Assembly: GCA_942493235.1 (NCBI GenBank)
Contig: OW818676.1
Span: 3,906,001-3,970,000, forward strand
From: ENR-C587 sp942493235
GTDB lineage: Bacteria; Bacteroidota; Ignavibacteria; Kapaibacteriales; UBA2268
Reading direction: 5' to 3'
Length of the DNA stretch: 64,000 bases
Shown here: positions 27,070-37,630 of the stretch, piece by piece
How the letters are laid out: every line of letters begins with the position of its first letter
Position numbering within the stretch: position 1 is the first letter of the stretch
The notes under the pieces: model-generated
The model's database searches: none
What the model saw: only the letters and a program-made list of their open reading frames with translations
What the model was told of the DNA's origin: nothing
Translations under genes and position numbers: made by a program

Positions 27070-27503
27070 TATCAATCCTCTTAAATATTTTCAAAAACAT
27101 GGATTTCAAAAATACAAAAATTTTCTCTATTTGAGGGAGTTTATATCAATGAATACTCTTATATATTGCAAATTTTTAATTTATGTACTGCTTTTGAGGC
27201 TGGTGGCTGGGGTTTCGGGAATTGGGATTTGGATTTGGGAATATAAGAGAATAATAATCTCTGTGCTTCAGAGGCTGTGTAAAAACTATCAAAAGGCAAC
27301 AAATATTGTTACCTGTTCCAATCAACCCCACGCTAAAGCGTGGGGTTGATTAGTGAAGAAGATAAAAATTGCGGAAAATTACAGCATAATAATATACTTA
27401 CAAAGCCTCTTTAGCGTGTGGCTAAGCCCTGTAAGCAATTTATATTCACTGACTCTAAAGTTAGGGGCAGATATCAAATAAATTATTTTATATAGTGATA
27501 AAA
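27070..27503. other. Intergenic region with a hairpin element
   Basis: No gene. It contains the putative MITE-like element 27266-27414. The segment also includes the promoter region of the lytic transglycosylase on the minus strand. Confidence 0.45.
27266..27414. mobile_element. Possible short MITE-like element with internal perfect hairpin
   Basis: The ends CTTCAGAGGCTGTGTAAAA (27266-27284) and ACTTACAAAGCCTCTTTAG (27396-27414) form an imperfect inverted repeat that matches 12 of 13 in the core. Inside, AATCAACCCCACGC and its exact complement around TAAA form a 14 bp hairpin (27320-27351). The outer motif recurs in the element at 46968-47243. No transposase is encoded. Confidence 0.45.
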
Positions 27504-30014
27504 CTATTCTTCTTCCTGCCATTGTAGAACATAGTTATAATATTTTTTTGCTAATGAAACGGCGGCATCATAATGATCACACTCACTCATTATTACAAAT
27601 CCGGGACTTTCTTTATCCGGCATAACAAGGACTGATGCGTCTTTGTCAAAAAATATTTTAACGCCTTCGACCAATTCACGATTCATACTGTCCGAATGCT
27701 CCATCAGTTTACGCATTACTCTGCCTTTGTATTCCCATGAGCAATCAGCCACAAAATTATGCTGGTATCGGCTCGGAAGTAAAGCATCAATCTGAGAAAT
27801 CTTATTCTTTGTCTCGGCAAGCATTTCTAATATTTTTCCAACGCTATACATGCCATCTGAAGCAAAAGAGAATTCCGAAAATATAAAGCCGCCCCATACC
27901 CCGCCAACAAACAACACATTAGGGTCGCGAGTGGCTTCCATCATTGCTGAATGTGAGTTTTTAATTCTCAATACTTCTACTCCATATTCGGCTGCCATCA
28001 GTTCTATAGTGCTACTGGCGGCTATAGACACTGCAATTTTATATGGTTGCCGATGTTTATTTGTTTCAAAAACTAATTTACAAATAATTGTTAGTAGTCT
28101 CAGCGGAGAATACCAAATGCCCCTTTCATCAATTAATGAAATCTTTTCTGCTCCTGCTTCTATCATAAATCCGAGTTCATAGCCCATGGATTTCATTATG
28201 CGAGGAACTTCGTCGATTTCAGGAGCTAACAATTGAGGGTCTCCTTGGTATTTTGAAGAATCGACATAGTCATGAAGTGAGATAGCATGAACTCCCAGAT
28301 TTCCCAGAATACTTGGGAAAATCGATGATGCTAAGCCATAAGAATAGTCCAATAATACTTTAAATTTACGCTCACGAATTAAATCAGACTTTAATGATTC
28401 GGCAAAGCGGGCTATATATATCTCGTTAGTTCTTTCAGGATAAGTAATTACACCGACTTTATTGTGGTCAACGCGTTTAATATCTTCGCCAAAGAAATAT
28501 CTTTCGATAGATTTGGTTTGAGCAATTGATATGTCTCTCCCCTCTTTATTGAAAATAATAATATCCGTATTATTATTGCTTCGAGGATTTCGCCTGATAT
28601 GAAGCCCTGCCGAATACTTACCTGTCCGAATTTCCTGACGAGTCTGAGGAATAGAAGTAAACTGCAAGTCATTAACTTTTACCCCGACAGAAGCTAAACC
28701 GGAGGTGATTGCACGCTTCATTATTCTAGACACAGGGTCAGAATCTCGAGACGCAAGCATAATAGAATTATGACCGAAAGCCATACCCAATGCTGCTCCG
28801 AGCTTTGCTCCGAAATCAGGATGTATTTCCAAATTTGAAATACCCGATATTCGGGCATCAGTAAATAATTCTCTAAGCCATTTTTCTTCCTGTACAAGCG
28901 ATGCTGATAGAGTAGCCCCCTCTTGTACTGTTTTATTGGGCCAAAGCTTAATATTTGAAAGTAAATGAGCTTTTGTTCCAATAATACAGCCTTCAGCCAC
29001 AAATACATTTTCTTCAATAGTTACCGAATCTCCAATTCTGCAATTTGAGCAGATTACATCATCACTTAATTCGACAAAGTCCCCGATTTTTACATTATCC
29101 CAAATAGTAACACCCCGCATTTTGCAGCCCATTCCGACTTGAACATTTTTGCCAATTACACAGTTGATTAATGTAGAATGCTCGCCAATTGTACAATTAT
29201 CATTTATCTGAACAGTACCCTCGAATTTCACATTAGGAGAAATATTACAATTATTTCCAAAATATAAATTTTCTTTCTTAAGCCCCTTAATTTCAAGGCT
29301 AACCATACCTTTAACAGAGTCTGACTGCCCACGCTGATATTCATCTAAATTACCGACATCTTTCCAATATCCTTCGCAAATATACCCGTTAAGAGCCATC
29401 TTTTTCTGTAGCATAAGTGGATATAAATCATTACTGAAATCAAATTCTTCTTGATAGGGAATCATGTCTAACACTTCAGGCTCAAGTATATAAATACCAG
29501 TATTAATAGTATCAGAAAATACTTGTCCCCATGATGGTTTTTCTAAAAAGCGTGTGATATGGCTTTCACTGTCAGTCATTACTATTCCATAAGCTAATGG
29601 ATTTTTAACTCTTGTAAGTAAAATTGTAGCCTGAGACTGCTTCTCTAAGTGAAAATATAGTGCATCACTCAAATTAAAATCTGTTAGTACGTCGCCACTA
29701 ATAACTATAAATCTGTCTTTTCCAATAATCTCGGCTGCATTACGTACTGCACCGGCTGTCCCATAATCAGCATTTGCCATTACATATTTCATATCAACGC
29801 CGAACTTCGAGCCGTCTTCAAAATATGAAGTAATTGATTCAGGTTGAAAATACAGAACAGAGACTATCTCTGTAATACCGTGTTTTTTCAATAAATTAAT
29901 GATATGCTCCATCATGGGAACATTTAATATCGGAACCATCGGTTTTGGAATATTCATAGTCAATGGTCTTAAACGCGTTCCAAAACCACCTGCCATAATT
30001 ACCGCTTTACTCAT
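27504..30014 (-). CDS. Bifunctional mannose-1-phosphate guanylyltransferase/phosphomannomutase-like protein
   Basis: 836 residues in three parts. The N-terminal nucleotidyltransferase starts MSKAVIMAGGFGTRLRPLTM and has the GDP-mannose/GlcNAc pyrophosphorylase-like signature with VISGDVLTDF. A left-handed beta-helix region (hexapeptide repeats such as IGEHSTLINCVIGKNVQVG and IGDSVTIEENVFVAEG) follows. The C-terminal third resembles the phosphomannomutase alpha-D-phosphohexomutase fold. The usual phosphoserine loop TASHNP is absent; the equivalent region reads MLASRDSDPVSRIMKRAI. Long fusions with this degenerate mutase part are known in several phyla. GDP-mannose supply for exopolysaccharide or glycoprotein is the likely role; mutase activity is doubtful. 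Confidence 0.85.
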   Translation of the reverse strand: MSKAVIMAGGFGTRLRPLTMNIPKPMVPILNVPMMEHIINLLKKHGITEIVSVLYFQPESITSYFEDGSKFGVDMKYVMANADYGTAGAVRNAAEIIGKDRFIVISGDVLTDFNLSDALYFHLEKQSQATILLTRVKNPLAYGIVMTDSESHITRFLEKPSWGQVFSDTINTGIYILEPEVLDMIPYQEEFDFSNDLYPLMLQKKMALNGYICEGYWKDVGNLDEYQRGQSDSVKGMVSLEIKGLKKENLYFGNNCNISPNVKFEGTVQINDNCTIGEHSTLINCVIGKNVQVGMGCKMRGVTIWDNVKIGDFVELSDDVICSNCRIGDSVTIEENVFVAEGCIIGTKAHLLSNIKLWPNKTVQEGATLSASLVQEEKWLRELFTDARISGISNLEIHPDFGAKLGAALGMAFGHNSIMLASRDSDPVSRIMKRAITSGLASVGVKVNDLQFTSIPQTRQEIRTGKYSAGLHIRRNPRSNNNTDIIIFNKEGRDISIAQTKSIERYFFGEDIKRVDHNKVGVITYPERTNEIYIARFAESLKSDLIRERKFKVLLDYSYGLASSIFPSILGNLGVHAISLHDYVDSSKYQGDPQLLAPEIDEVPRIMKSMGYELGFMIEAGAEKISLIDERGIWYSPLRLLTIICKLVFETNKHRQPYKIAVSIAASSTIELMAAEYGVEVLRIKNSHSAMMEATRDPNVLFVGGVWGGFIFSEFSFASDGMYSVGKILEMLAETKNKISQIDALLPSRYQHNFVADCSWEYKGRVMRKLMEHSDSMNRELVEGVKIFFDKDASVLVMPDKESPGFVIMSECDHYDAAVSLAKKYYNYVLQWQEEE

Positions 30015-30366
30015 AATTTACACTCCTAATATCTTGAAGAATTGTATCGTATTTAATTTAATCAATAATAAGCACATAGCTTAAAATACAAGATAATTAA
30101 AAAATTCCAGTTTTCAAATATAATTATTCAGTTTATGATAAATTTATGGATAATATGAAGTTTTTGTCAATTTTTTATATAGATAATTGAGAATTAGTGG
30201 CTGGGAAATAGCTGAGAATATCATTTTCTATATGAAATAGTACTATTTCAAAAGTGCATTATTCTGTTTTTAAATATTTTATACAATTCAACTTGATGCT
30301 TTAGTATTGGTTTACAAGCAAATTATGAATTTTATCATTGTATATTTATTTTTGTCAATTTATTAT
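30015..30366. other. Intergenic region without a gene
   Basis: AT-rich DNA between the guanylyltransferase start and the end of hrcA. No repeat or hairpin stands out; the promoter for the minus-strand guanylyltransferase gene should lie here. Confidence 0.35.
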
Positions 30367-31443
30367 TCAAACAGAAGTAGTCAGCAGTTCGGACATATAT
30401 CTAACCAACGACATGACTTTAGAATAGTTCATCCGTTTGGGTCCGATTAGCCCAATAGAGCCTTTACCACTTGCCATTTGATAAGACGAAACTACTAAGC
30501 TGTAATCTTCCATTAATTCATTTTCCATCTCGTTGCCTATCATTACATTAATATTAGCAGGCAGATAGTCGGATTTATCAAGTAAGTGAATTATCACATC
30601 TTCGTTTTCTATTAATTCTATTACACCTTTCACCTTCTCTATATCATCAAATTCCGGCTGTGATAGCAAATTCTGTGTGCCGGCAAGATGAATTTTATCA
30701 GTAGAAGTCTCTTTATGAAAGAGCTTTTCAATAGAATCGACAAATAGTCTGATTAGTGGGGTATCTGCAGGGCTAAAGCTCTGCATAATATTTAAGAAAT
30801 TCTCGCGTATATAACTTAAGGGCTTCCCACCGATTTTTTCATTTATCAGATACGTTATAGAATCTATATAGGTTGAGTTAATTACAAAATTAATTTCCAA
30901 TGTTACAGTTCGCACTATATTCGAATCCATTGCTAAAACTACAAGCAGTTTATCAGATGCTATCGGTATTAATTCTATTCTGTGTACTAATAGGTCATTG
31001 ATATATGGAATACGTACCACTGCCAAATAATGCGATAGCATGCCCAGCACTTTAGAGGCATCTTTGAGTAAAGTCTCCGAACTGCTCTTGAATAGGTCTT
31101 GATTGAAAACATTAATTTCGCGTTCCGAAAGATGCTCTATCATTTGAAGTGAATTAACATAGAATCTATACCCTTTATCGGTTGGGATTCTTCCGGCTGA
31201 GGTATGCCGATGAGAGATATAATTTAATTCTTCAAGGTCAGACATTGTATTTCTGATAGAAGCGGGACTAAGCTTTAAATTTCCTTCTAAATACTTAGAT
31301 AAATTACGCGAACCGATAGGTGTAGCATTTAGTATGTATAGCTGTATTATCGTGCTGAGTATTTCACGCTCTCGCTCGTTAAGGTCTCTATCTTTAGCTA
31401 ATTCGGAGACATCATTTGATATATACATATTGCCGATTTGCAT
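30367..31443 (-). CDS. hrcA: Heat-inducible transcription repressor HrcA
   Basis: 358 residues. The N-terminal winged helix is evident: LNEREREILSTIIQLYILNA, TPIGSRNLSKYLEG, LSPASIRNTMSDLEELNYIS, and the HRHTSAGRIPTDKGYRFYV signature. The C-terminal part ends with GSIGLIGPKRMNYSKVMSLV. HrcA represses chaperone operons by binding CIRCE elements. The gene is monocistronic here, without grpE, dnaK or dnaJ next to it, and I saw no CIRCE inverted repeat (TTAGCACTC-N9-GAGTGCTAA) near its start. Confidence 0.95.
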   Translation of the reverse strand: MQIGNMYISNDVSELAKDRDLNEREREILSTIIQLYILNATPIGSRNLSKYLEGNLKLSPASIRNTMSDLEELNYISHRHTSAGRIPTDKGYRFYVNSLQMIEHLSEREINVFNQDLFKSSSETLLKDASKVLGMLSHYLAVVRIPYINDLLVHRIELIPIASDKLLVVLAMDSNIVRTVTLEINFVINSTYIDSITYLINEKIGGKPLSYIRENFLNIMQSFSPADTPLIRLFVDSIEKLFHKETSTDKIHLAGTQNLLSQPEFDDIEKVKGVIELIENEDVIIHLLDKSDYLPANINVMIGNEMENELMEDYSLVVSSYQMASGKGSIGLIGPKRMNYSKVMSLVRYMSELLTTSV

Positions 31444-31605
31444 AATCTATTCAATTCCTTTTTTCTGATTTAAACACTTCAATTTTCTGCTAAGTCCTTA
31501 GTAAAAGTAAATACCCGCCTCACTTTATCCTTGTTTACCCCCCCGCACTAAAGAGACCGGTAAATACTTAAAGCTATCGCAAATGTCTGAAATATTTATC
31601 CCAGC

Positions 31606-31728
31606 TTCTATTCAAGAGGTTGTCTAATCAGTTATAATTTTGTCATATCATCATTCTGAGTGTAACGAAGAATCCAGAATTATTAATAAACCAGCTTCAT
31701 CTGGATTCTTCACTTCGTTCAGAATGAC
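31606..31728. repeat. Dispersed hairpin repeat, copy 3
   Basis: The arms TCATTCTGAGTGTAACGAAG and CACTTCGTTCAGAATGAC, with GAATCCAGA and TCTGGATTC inside, form an imperfect hairpin of about 78 bases (31651-31728). The flank TATTCAAGAGGTTGTCTAAT is shared with the 47.0 kb copy (TATTCAAGAAGCTGTCTATT). Confidence 0.75.
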
Positions 31729-31885
31729 AACTTTTTAGATGCCTCTGTCAAAATATATTTCAAATAGTAAATTATTTTTACTTTATGTTTTTCAATTTTA
31801 TCAATTACATTACAATTTTACCTATTATAATGCAAATATATGCAATTCAAAATTATTCAGTCGTATATTATTTCAATTTATTTTC

Positions 31886-31923
31886 AAAAAGTGGGATTCA
31901 TATTATTGAAACCCACTTTTTTT
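31886..31923. terminator. Bidirectional terminator
   Basis: AAAAAGTGGG and CCCACTTTTT are complementary, with A tract and T tract on the two sides. It lies about 45 bases beyond the stop of the OmpA-like gene on the minus strand, so it most likely ends that operon. Confidence 0.8.
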
Positions 31924-31969
31924 ATAAAAGGAAATCATTATTATCTTTTAAAATTAAATTTCCGAAATC

Positions 31970-33895
31970 CTACTTCACAAACATAATAACGCTTCTATTG
32001 AGCAATCTGCCGAAAGCAGTAGTGTTCTCGAAGAAATATTTTTCAGTTGATTTAATTGTTATCAACTCGCTGTCAATACTGAGTTTCTTCAATATTGATT
32101 GCACTCTTTTTACTGATAAATTCAAGTTATACTCTTGTGTTCCAAGGTTATCGGTCAGACCGTATATCTCGACTTGCTTACCATTGCTAATTGCATTTTC
32201 AATTATTTCTTTAGCTGCCGGATTAATCATATATGGATTAGAAGAATCGAAAGTATTATAAGCTATAAAATACAGATTAGATTGATTATCATTTAAGAGC
32301 ATTTTTTTATTTATATTTTCAGTTTTATTATCAAGCACCTGCTTAATATTTGCTGTTTCATAAAACTCTTTTTTATTGCCGTTTTTATCGGTAATTATAT
32401 ATTTAACGCTAAGTTTATAAATTTTTGATAATTCATTTACATCAAAATATTTATTATCAATATTGAATATATTTTCGTCGCGGTTAATGCTACCGATAAA
32501 GTTATCATCTAAATAAACGTCGCCTTTTATACTATCTATTCCGGCTTGAGAATTCGGAATAATTTTAATTTTCGTGTTTAAACTACTGAATTTAACATCT
32601 CTCTCAATAGTTTTTGAAATTACAAATGAATTATTATTAGCCATTTCAAAGTAAACGCATCGGTTCTCTTCGGCTATTTCAGGGTATCTTAATTTCTTGG
32701 TAGGGATTACTTTTGTTTCTTTTTCAATATTTTCAATTTTGATATTTGATGCTTTTAATAATTCGATAGCAGTTGCCATTCTCTTCTCGGCAATATTAGC
32801 AACTTCATCTTCGGTAGCAACGGCAATAATTTTGATTTTATTGATTTCGTTATTATTTTCTGAAGTGGAATTTATATAATTTGATAAACTAATCATATCC
32901 AAATCGGGATTAGTATGCTTTGTAACGGCGTAGGAATCCTTATCAAAGAAGATATATGGAAGCACCGGCATTTCGATACGATTTTCATTTAGGCTGTAGT
33001 GAAGCTCGGCATTAGTATTTTTATTAGCGAGTTTATCGTTTACATATAATACGGTTTGCGAACTGATTTCTGTTTCAATCGGTGGTTCGGGTAATTTAGG
33101 AATCGGAGCATAAATCGGTTCCGGTTCATTAGCTTTAGGTATATTATAGACTACACTTACACCGGCAGTAAATTGATTAATTTTCCATTTGGAATCCGAA
33201 TGAAAATCATTAAGTGCGAGATTGTAATTAATTTCCGGGCTGATAGTAAATCCGTCCGTATGGAATAAATCATATTTAACGCCAATAGGGATAGATAAAA
33301 TCATTCCTGATGTTTTAGGTATATCGCCGGCAATTTCCGATTGTGAAGTAGTACCGTCAGAGTAAGTAACGCCGGGAGTTTTAATACTTTCATTAAGTGT
33401 AAAAGATTTCTGCGTGATAAAAGATGCCGCAAGCCCTATACGAAATGCTGTCGGAACACTTTTAAACGGATAGAAATAAATATATGGAGAAAACTGCAGT
33501 ACACTAATTGAATTATCTAATTCAAAATTAATTATCCCCTGCTTGACAGAATTATCAGCCCCGATAATATTACCTACGAAATTATCTTCATTTAACGTCC
33601 CAGAAAGATTATTATATCCTACCTCGAAAAATGGTAAATAAGTAATTCCCATAAAATCAGTTTCGGGTACATATCCAAAACCAAGAGATATGTTTAATCC
33701 TGTACCAGTGCCTTTTTCAATATTAAAACACTCATAGCATTTTTCCGGCAATATTACCTGCTCTGAATTGTGCATATTATAATTAAATCCAAGTCTGGAA
33801 ATAATATTCCATTTAGTATATTTATCGGCAGATAAATTGTTTGTCAAAAAAATTAAAAAGAACAAAAAAACTATTTTTCTCATAATATCTTTCAT
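31970..33895 (-). CDS. Outer-membrane protein with C-terminal OmpA-like domain
   Basis: 641 residues. A signal peptide (MRKIVFLFFLIFLTNNLSA) is followed by about 230 residues of beta-barrel-like sequence (GLNISLGFGYVPETDFMGI, FRIGLAASFI). A proline-rich linker (PEPIYAPIPKLPEPPIETE), intermediate repeats and a C-terminal OmpA-like peptidoglycan-binding domain follow. The last carries VEIYGLTDNLGTQEYNLNLS, VKRVQSIL, and NRSVIMF. It probably spans the outer membrane and touches peptidoglycan. It starts six bases beyond the T9SS-exported protein, so these two genes are in one operon with the LRR gene. An ATG four codons downstream is an alternative start. Confidence 0.82.
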   Translation of the reverse strand: MKDIMRKIVFLFFLIFLTNNLSADKYTKWNIISRLGFNYNMHNSEQVILPEKCYECFNIEKGTGTGLNISLGFGYVPETDFMGITYLPFFEVGYNNLSGTLNEDNFVGNIIGADNSVKQGIINFELDNSISVLQFSPYIYFYPFKSVPTAFRIGLAASFITQKSFTLNESIKTPGVTYSDGTTSQSEIAGDIPKTSGMILSIPIGVKYDLFHTDGFTISPEINYNLALNDFHSDSKWKINQFTAGVSVVYNIPKANEPEPIYAPIPKLPEPPIETEISSQTVLYVNDKLANKNTNAELHYSLNENRIEMPVLPYIFFDKDSYAVTKHTNPDLDMISLSNYINSTSENNNEINKIKIIAVATEDEVANIAEKRMATAIELLKASNIKIENIEKETKVIPTKKLRYPEIAEENRCVYFEMANNNSFVISKTIERDVKFSSLNTKIKIIPNSQAGIDSIKGDVYLDDNFIGSINRDENIFNIDNKYFDVNELSKIYKLSVKYIITDKNGNKKEFYETANIKQVLDNKTENINKKMLLNDNQSNLYFIAYNTFDSSNPYMINPAAKEIIENAISNGKQVEIYGLTDNLGTQEYNLNLSVKRVQSILKKLSIDSELITIKSTEKYFFENTTAFGRLLNRSVIMFVK

Positions 33896-33901
33896 TTTGA
33901 A

Positions 33902-36900
33902 TTACTTAATTACTACGAAGGTAGCCGAAACAATATCATTAGCAGTTTTAACAACAATTTTATAATTCCCTGTATTCAGATAAATCGTATCTATAACTAT
34001 TTCGTTATTACCTTGAATAATTGAAATATTTGAAGTGTTAGACAGCAAACTCCCATTAATATCATATATTTCAATAATACAATCGGTCTTAATTTTTGAT
34101 TCCACATTCAGAACAAATTTATCTTTAACCGGATTAGGCGTAAGCCCTTGAATTAATATCGAATTATTCTTCTGATTTACATAACGGTCGCCACATACAT
34201 TAATAATCTTAAATGTACCGTTTGTCAATATATTATCTACATTCTTACTCCAAAATTTAGAATCAGTAACAAATTCAACAGCTGAAGTAGAAGTCTCTGC
34301 AAGCCCTGCAAGCCCATTAATATTGGCGACTACACCGGTCGAAGGGAAATCACCATCTACCCTAAAGCCAATAATTCTCTTATCATTGACTATTTCATTT
34401 CTCAGTAAAGTAGCAGTTCCGTAATTTGAACTAACCGGAGTATCACCATAAGGAATAAACATTCGAGGATTGATTGTAATTTCTGCCTCGAAATATCTTA
34501 CCCCATTATATTCTTTAGGATTAATATTACTATAAGCTACTTTTATAGTAGCGTTTCCTCTCGGATCGGCTTGTGTATCATTAATTGTAAGATTTGAAAC
34601 TCCTGTATATGGTCCAAGATAAATTCTATAAGAATTAAAGCATGGTGATGTTTTGAATTCTAAAACGCAATTATCCGGAGCATCTCCGGTAAATTGTAGC
34701 TCAACTAAAAGACTATCATTGCCCTTAATCATAATCGGAAGTGGTGCATTGAGAGAATACAGTCCCTCCGGACTAAAGCTATATGAACTAATTTCAACAT
34801 CATTTACCTGATTATTATATATAGTTAAGCTTCTACTTCTAATCTCTGGAATAAATCTTAAATCAGGATGAGAAAATGACAAATCAGAGCCAATACCTAA
34901 ACCGGTTACTTTAGTATCTGCTGTCATATATTTTTGATTTGAATGGAATACTTTCAGTGTCTTTGTATTTTCTCTTAAAACCGTAGGAGCAAAAGTAATA
35001 TCAATACTTAAAGTCTGCCCTGCCTGAATTACCGTATCTTTAAATGGATTTGTGGTTTTAAATGGAGTATCGTTTTTATCAAAGAATTCGATTGTGTTGA
35101 TTCTTAAAGGAACAGGGTCAGAATTAGTAAGTAATAATATATTTTTTGAAACAAACTTGCTCAAGCAAACTTGTCCGAAATCGAAACTTGCTGAAGCAAA
35201 AGAAATATTTCTTGCTAATCCTTTACTCTCGAATTTAATATAAAAATTTTGTGCACAGGTTGAAAACTCCAAAGAATCAATAACAGTACCGGTATCAACA
35301 GGATTATATTCAATATTAAAAGTAAAGCAATCACCGGGCAGTATTGTGTCTGGTAAAGTAACATTTTTCAATTTGAAATTTTTATTTCGAATGAAATTTG
35401 CATCTTTCATTAAAAATGGTACATTACCATTATTGCAGAAATTAGCATTATAAGTATATGGATTAGTTGTTCCTATATATTTCGGCTCAATAGTAACATC
35501 TTGAACAGTCATTATCGGATATTCAACTGCAATAGGAGCATCTACTTCATCAATTTCGGAATAGCTAAATGTACGAACTATAAAAACATTATCTTTGAGA
35601 GAAATTGCCGATAGCCTATGCCCCTCTGGAGCAAAGCTATAATTATCAAGAATTCCGGAATTTGCGGGAATATTGCCGGTTTCGTTATCTGTCGGATATG
35701 ACAGATCTAATATCGCAATATGATCCGGCAATACAGAAGCTCTTACTACTTTGTTTGAAGTAGGATTAAAATCAAGCCCTATAGTATTAGAAGCATTGCC
35801 ACGATAAGAACGGACAAACATAGCCGAGCTAATTTCATAAATATATGAACCACTAATCGGGTCAGCATAAGAATACTCATTTATAGGCTTATTTGGCATA
35901 ATAGTCGTGAAACTAATATATTTACCGTTCCCGGCAAGTGCTACATTTGAAATTAGTTTATGGTCTTTAAAATTAAAAGATGCGGTAATCAAATTTGTGT
36001 TAAGGTCATATATCCCGACAGTATTATCATTAAATGCAATAACTAAGCTATCTGTACCATTAACAAATGAAAAGTCATTTATCGGAGTATTAAAAACCAA
36101 ATTTTTAATTAGACTGCCATCTGTTGGAGAATATAATTTTATTAGATTTGATGACTCTGGCAGAATACTTATCCACCTTTTTTTATAATCGATTAACATC
36201 TTAGATATTACTATTCCTTTACTTAATCCGACTTTTAAAGTAGGATTTGGATCTCCTACATTAAAAAAGGCTAAAGTGTCCTGTCTGATACTAAATGGGA
36301 GATTCATATATCTAAATGCCGTAACAAATGATTTGTGGTCGTCCGTATAGCCGACAAACAAATTCTTAATATTATCTATTGGTAGGCTGTAATAGTCCCC
36401 AATTGAATATGCAGGGCTTTTTTCAGGAGGAGATTTGGACAAGTCCCATTCATATATCTTACCGGCTTTATTAGCCCCAAGAATAAAAATTGCGTTATCC
36501 GAAAAACGAGACTGCTCGAAAGGTATATCTTCAAAATTTAATGCTATATCCTTTATACCCTGTGGCGACTGCTTTACTCTAACATAAAAATTATCTGAAA
36601 TTACGTCCGGCACAGTCCATACAAAAAACGAATCTTTTGATTTTCCGATATTATTCCAAGTGATGCCCCCATTGATAGAATATTCGGTTACAGTTTCAAC
36701 TCCGGGTACATGCCCTTTCCACTTAATAGTATCTTTCTGGCAGGGTGTCAGATGTTCACCGGGCTTAGGCTCTAATAAAGTGAGCATAGTTTTTGATACG
36801 ATTTTGTAAGTATTTGCTATCAAATCAACTTCTTCGGTAATCCCACCCTCATAGAATACGGTTAATTTATCTCTATATAGTTTGTTTGTTTCTCTACCGT

Positions 36901-37546
36901 AAAATCTAATTATAATTTTATAAGTAAATCCATCAATTATCTCGCAAGGTAATACATATCTGGGGTCCCAAATCGGCATAAAGTCGCTTGTATATGTTTT
37001 AATTGAATCTATTTTGATTTTACGAGATACACTCATGCCGTCAATAATTACCTGCGGAGCCATTATTGCTTTTAGTTCTATTGTAGTTCGAGTATATTGC
37101 TCTGTTCCTGCGGGCGAATTAAAAAAGAATTCTTTTGTATATTCCTTTTTAACAGGATACATTCTAACTTGAGACATATAATTAGATAAATTGTCATAAT
37201 ATTCGCCGGTTACAGCGGTTTCTTCTGCATCGGTAACATAAAACCAAGCTCCTTCGTATAAGGCACCGAGAGTGCAGTACCATTTGATCTTTTGAGTCCC
37301 GTCATTATTTTCTAATACTTCTTTAGGTCGGCTTGAATTATTATTTTCGACAATAACCAAGTTTTCAGGCTTTATATTTATCTTTGTACCGTTACGTTCG
37401 GCTTTAATATCAACAGAACATATAGGATAATTAGTGCAATCTATTTTATCAAAAGTACTTATTACTAATTGAGAGAAGCTGTCTAAACTCGAAATTATGA
37501 AAATTGATAATAACATCAATATATTAAAAACACCCCGATTTTTCAT
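33902..37546 (-). CDS. Large exported protein with beta-propeller-like region and T9SS sorting domain
   Basis: 1214 residues from the ATG at 37546, preceded by TTGGGATATAAG; an upstream TTG at 37558 is in frame. A signal peptide (NILMLLSIFIISSLDSFSQ) is present. The middle has WD-like or propeller-like strands (LVIAFNDNTVGIYDLNTNL, KYISFTTIM), and the later part has two Ig-like modules of the choice-of-anchor D/HYDIN type (FDFGQVCLSKFVSKNILLLT, LSIDITFAPTVLRENTKTLK). The C-terminal 80 residues (GLTPNPVKDKFVLNVESK through NTGNYKIVVKTANDIVSATF) are a typical type A sorting domain of the type IX secretion system. The protein should be surface-attached or secreted. The exact function is unknown. 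Confidence 0.88.
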   Translation of the reverse strand: MKNRGVFNILMLLSIFIISSLDSFSQLVISTFDKIDCTNYPICSVDIKAERNGTKINIKPENLVIVENNNSSRPKEVLENNDGTQKIKWYCTLGALYEGAWFYVTDAEETAVTGEYYDNLSNYMSQVRMYPVKKEYTKEFFFNSPAGTEQYTRTTIELKAIMAPQVIIDGMSVSRKIKIDSIKTYTSDFMPIWDPRYVLPCEIIDGFTYKIIIRFYGRETNKLYRDKLTVFYEGGITEEVDLIANTYKIVSKTMLTLLEPKPGEHLTPCQKDTIKWKGHVPGVETVTEYSINGGITWNNIGKSKDSFFVWTVPDVISDNFYVRVKQSPQGIKDIALNFEDIPFEQSRFSDNAIFILGANKAGKIYEWDLSKSPPEKSPAYSIGDYYSLPIDNIKNLFVGYTDDHKSFVTAFRYMNLPFSIRQDTLAFFNVGDPNPTLKVGLSKGIVISKMLIDYKKRWISILPESSNLIKLYSPTDGSLIKNLVFNTPINDFSFVNGTDSLVIAFNDNTVGIYDLNTNLITASFNFKDHKLISNVALAGNGKYISFTTIMPNKPINEYSYADPISGSYIYEISSAMFVRSYRGNASNTIGLDFNPTSNKVVRASVLPDHIAILDLSYPTDNETGNIPANSGILDNYSFAPEGHRLSAISLKDNVFIVRTFSYSEIDEVDAPIAVEYPIMTVQDVTIEPKYIGTTNPYTYNANFCNNGNVPFLMKDANFIRNKNFKLKNVTLPDTILPGDCFTFNIEYNPVDTGTVIDSLEFSTCAQNFYIKFESKGLARNISFASASFDFGQVCLSKFVSKNILLLTNSDPVPLRINTIEFFDKNDTPFKTTNPFKDTVIQAGQTLSIDITFAPTVLRENTKTLKVFHSNQKYMTADTKVTGLGIGSDLSFSHPDLRFIPEIRSRSLTIYNNQVNDVEISSYSFSPEGLYSLNAPLPIMIKGNDSLLVELQFTGDAPDNCVLEFKTSPCFNSYRIYLGPYTGVSNLTINDTQADPRGNATIKVAYSNINPKEYNGVRYFEAEITINPRMFIPYGDTPVSSNYGTATLLRNEIVNDKRIIGFRVDGDFPSTGVVANINGLAGLAETSTSAVEFVTDSKFWSKNVDNILTNGTFKIINVCGDRYVNQKNNSILIQGLTPNPVKDKFVLNVESKIKTDCIIEIYDINGSLLSNTSNISIIQGNNEIVIDTIYLNTGNYKIVVKTANDIVSATFVVIK

Positions 37547-37630
37547 CTTATATCCCAATAAATAAATAAATAATTTACCGCTATGTTAGACACATAAAAC
37601 CCCCAAAAGGTTACATTTATTTTTGAATAT

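Larger units (their letters stand above)
31444..31969. other. Intergenic region with hairpin repeat and terminator
   Basis: No gene. It holds the dispersed hairpin repeat copy 3 (31606-31728) and a bidirectional terminator (31886-31923). Confidence 0.45.

Noticed and set aside
30367..31560. CIRCE operator near hrcA
   Set aside because: No TTAGCACTC-N9-GAGTGCTAA inverted repeat was found upstream of the start.
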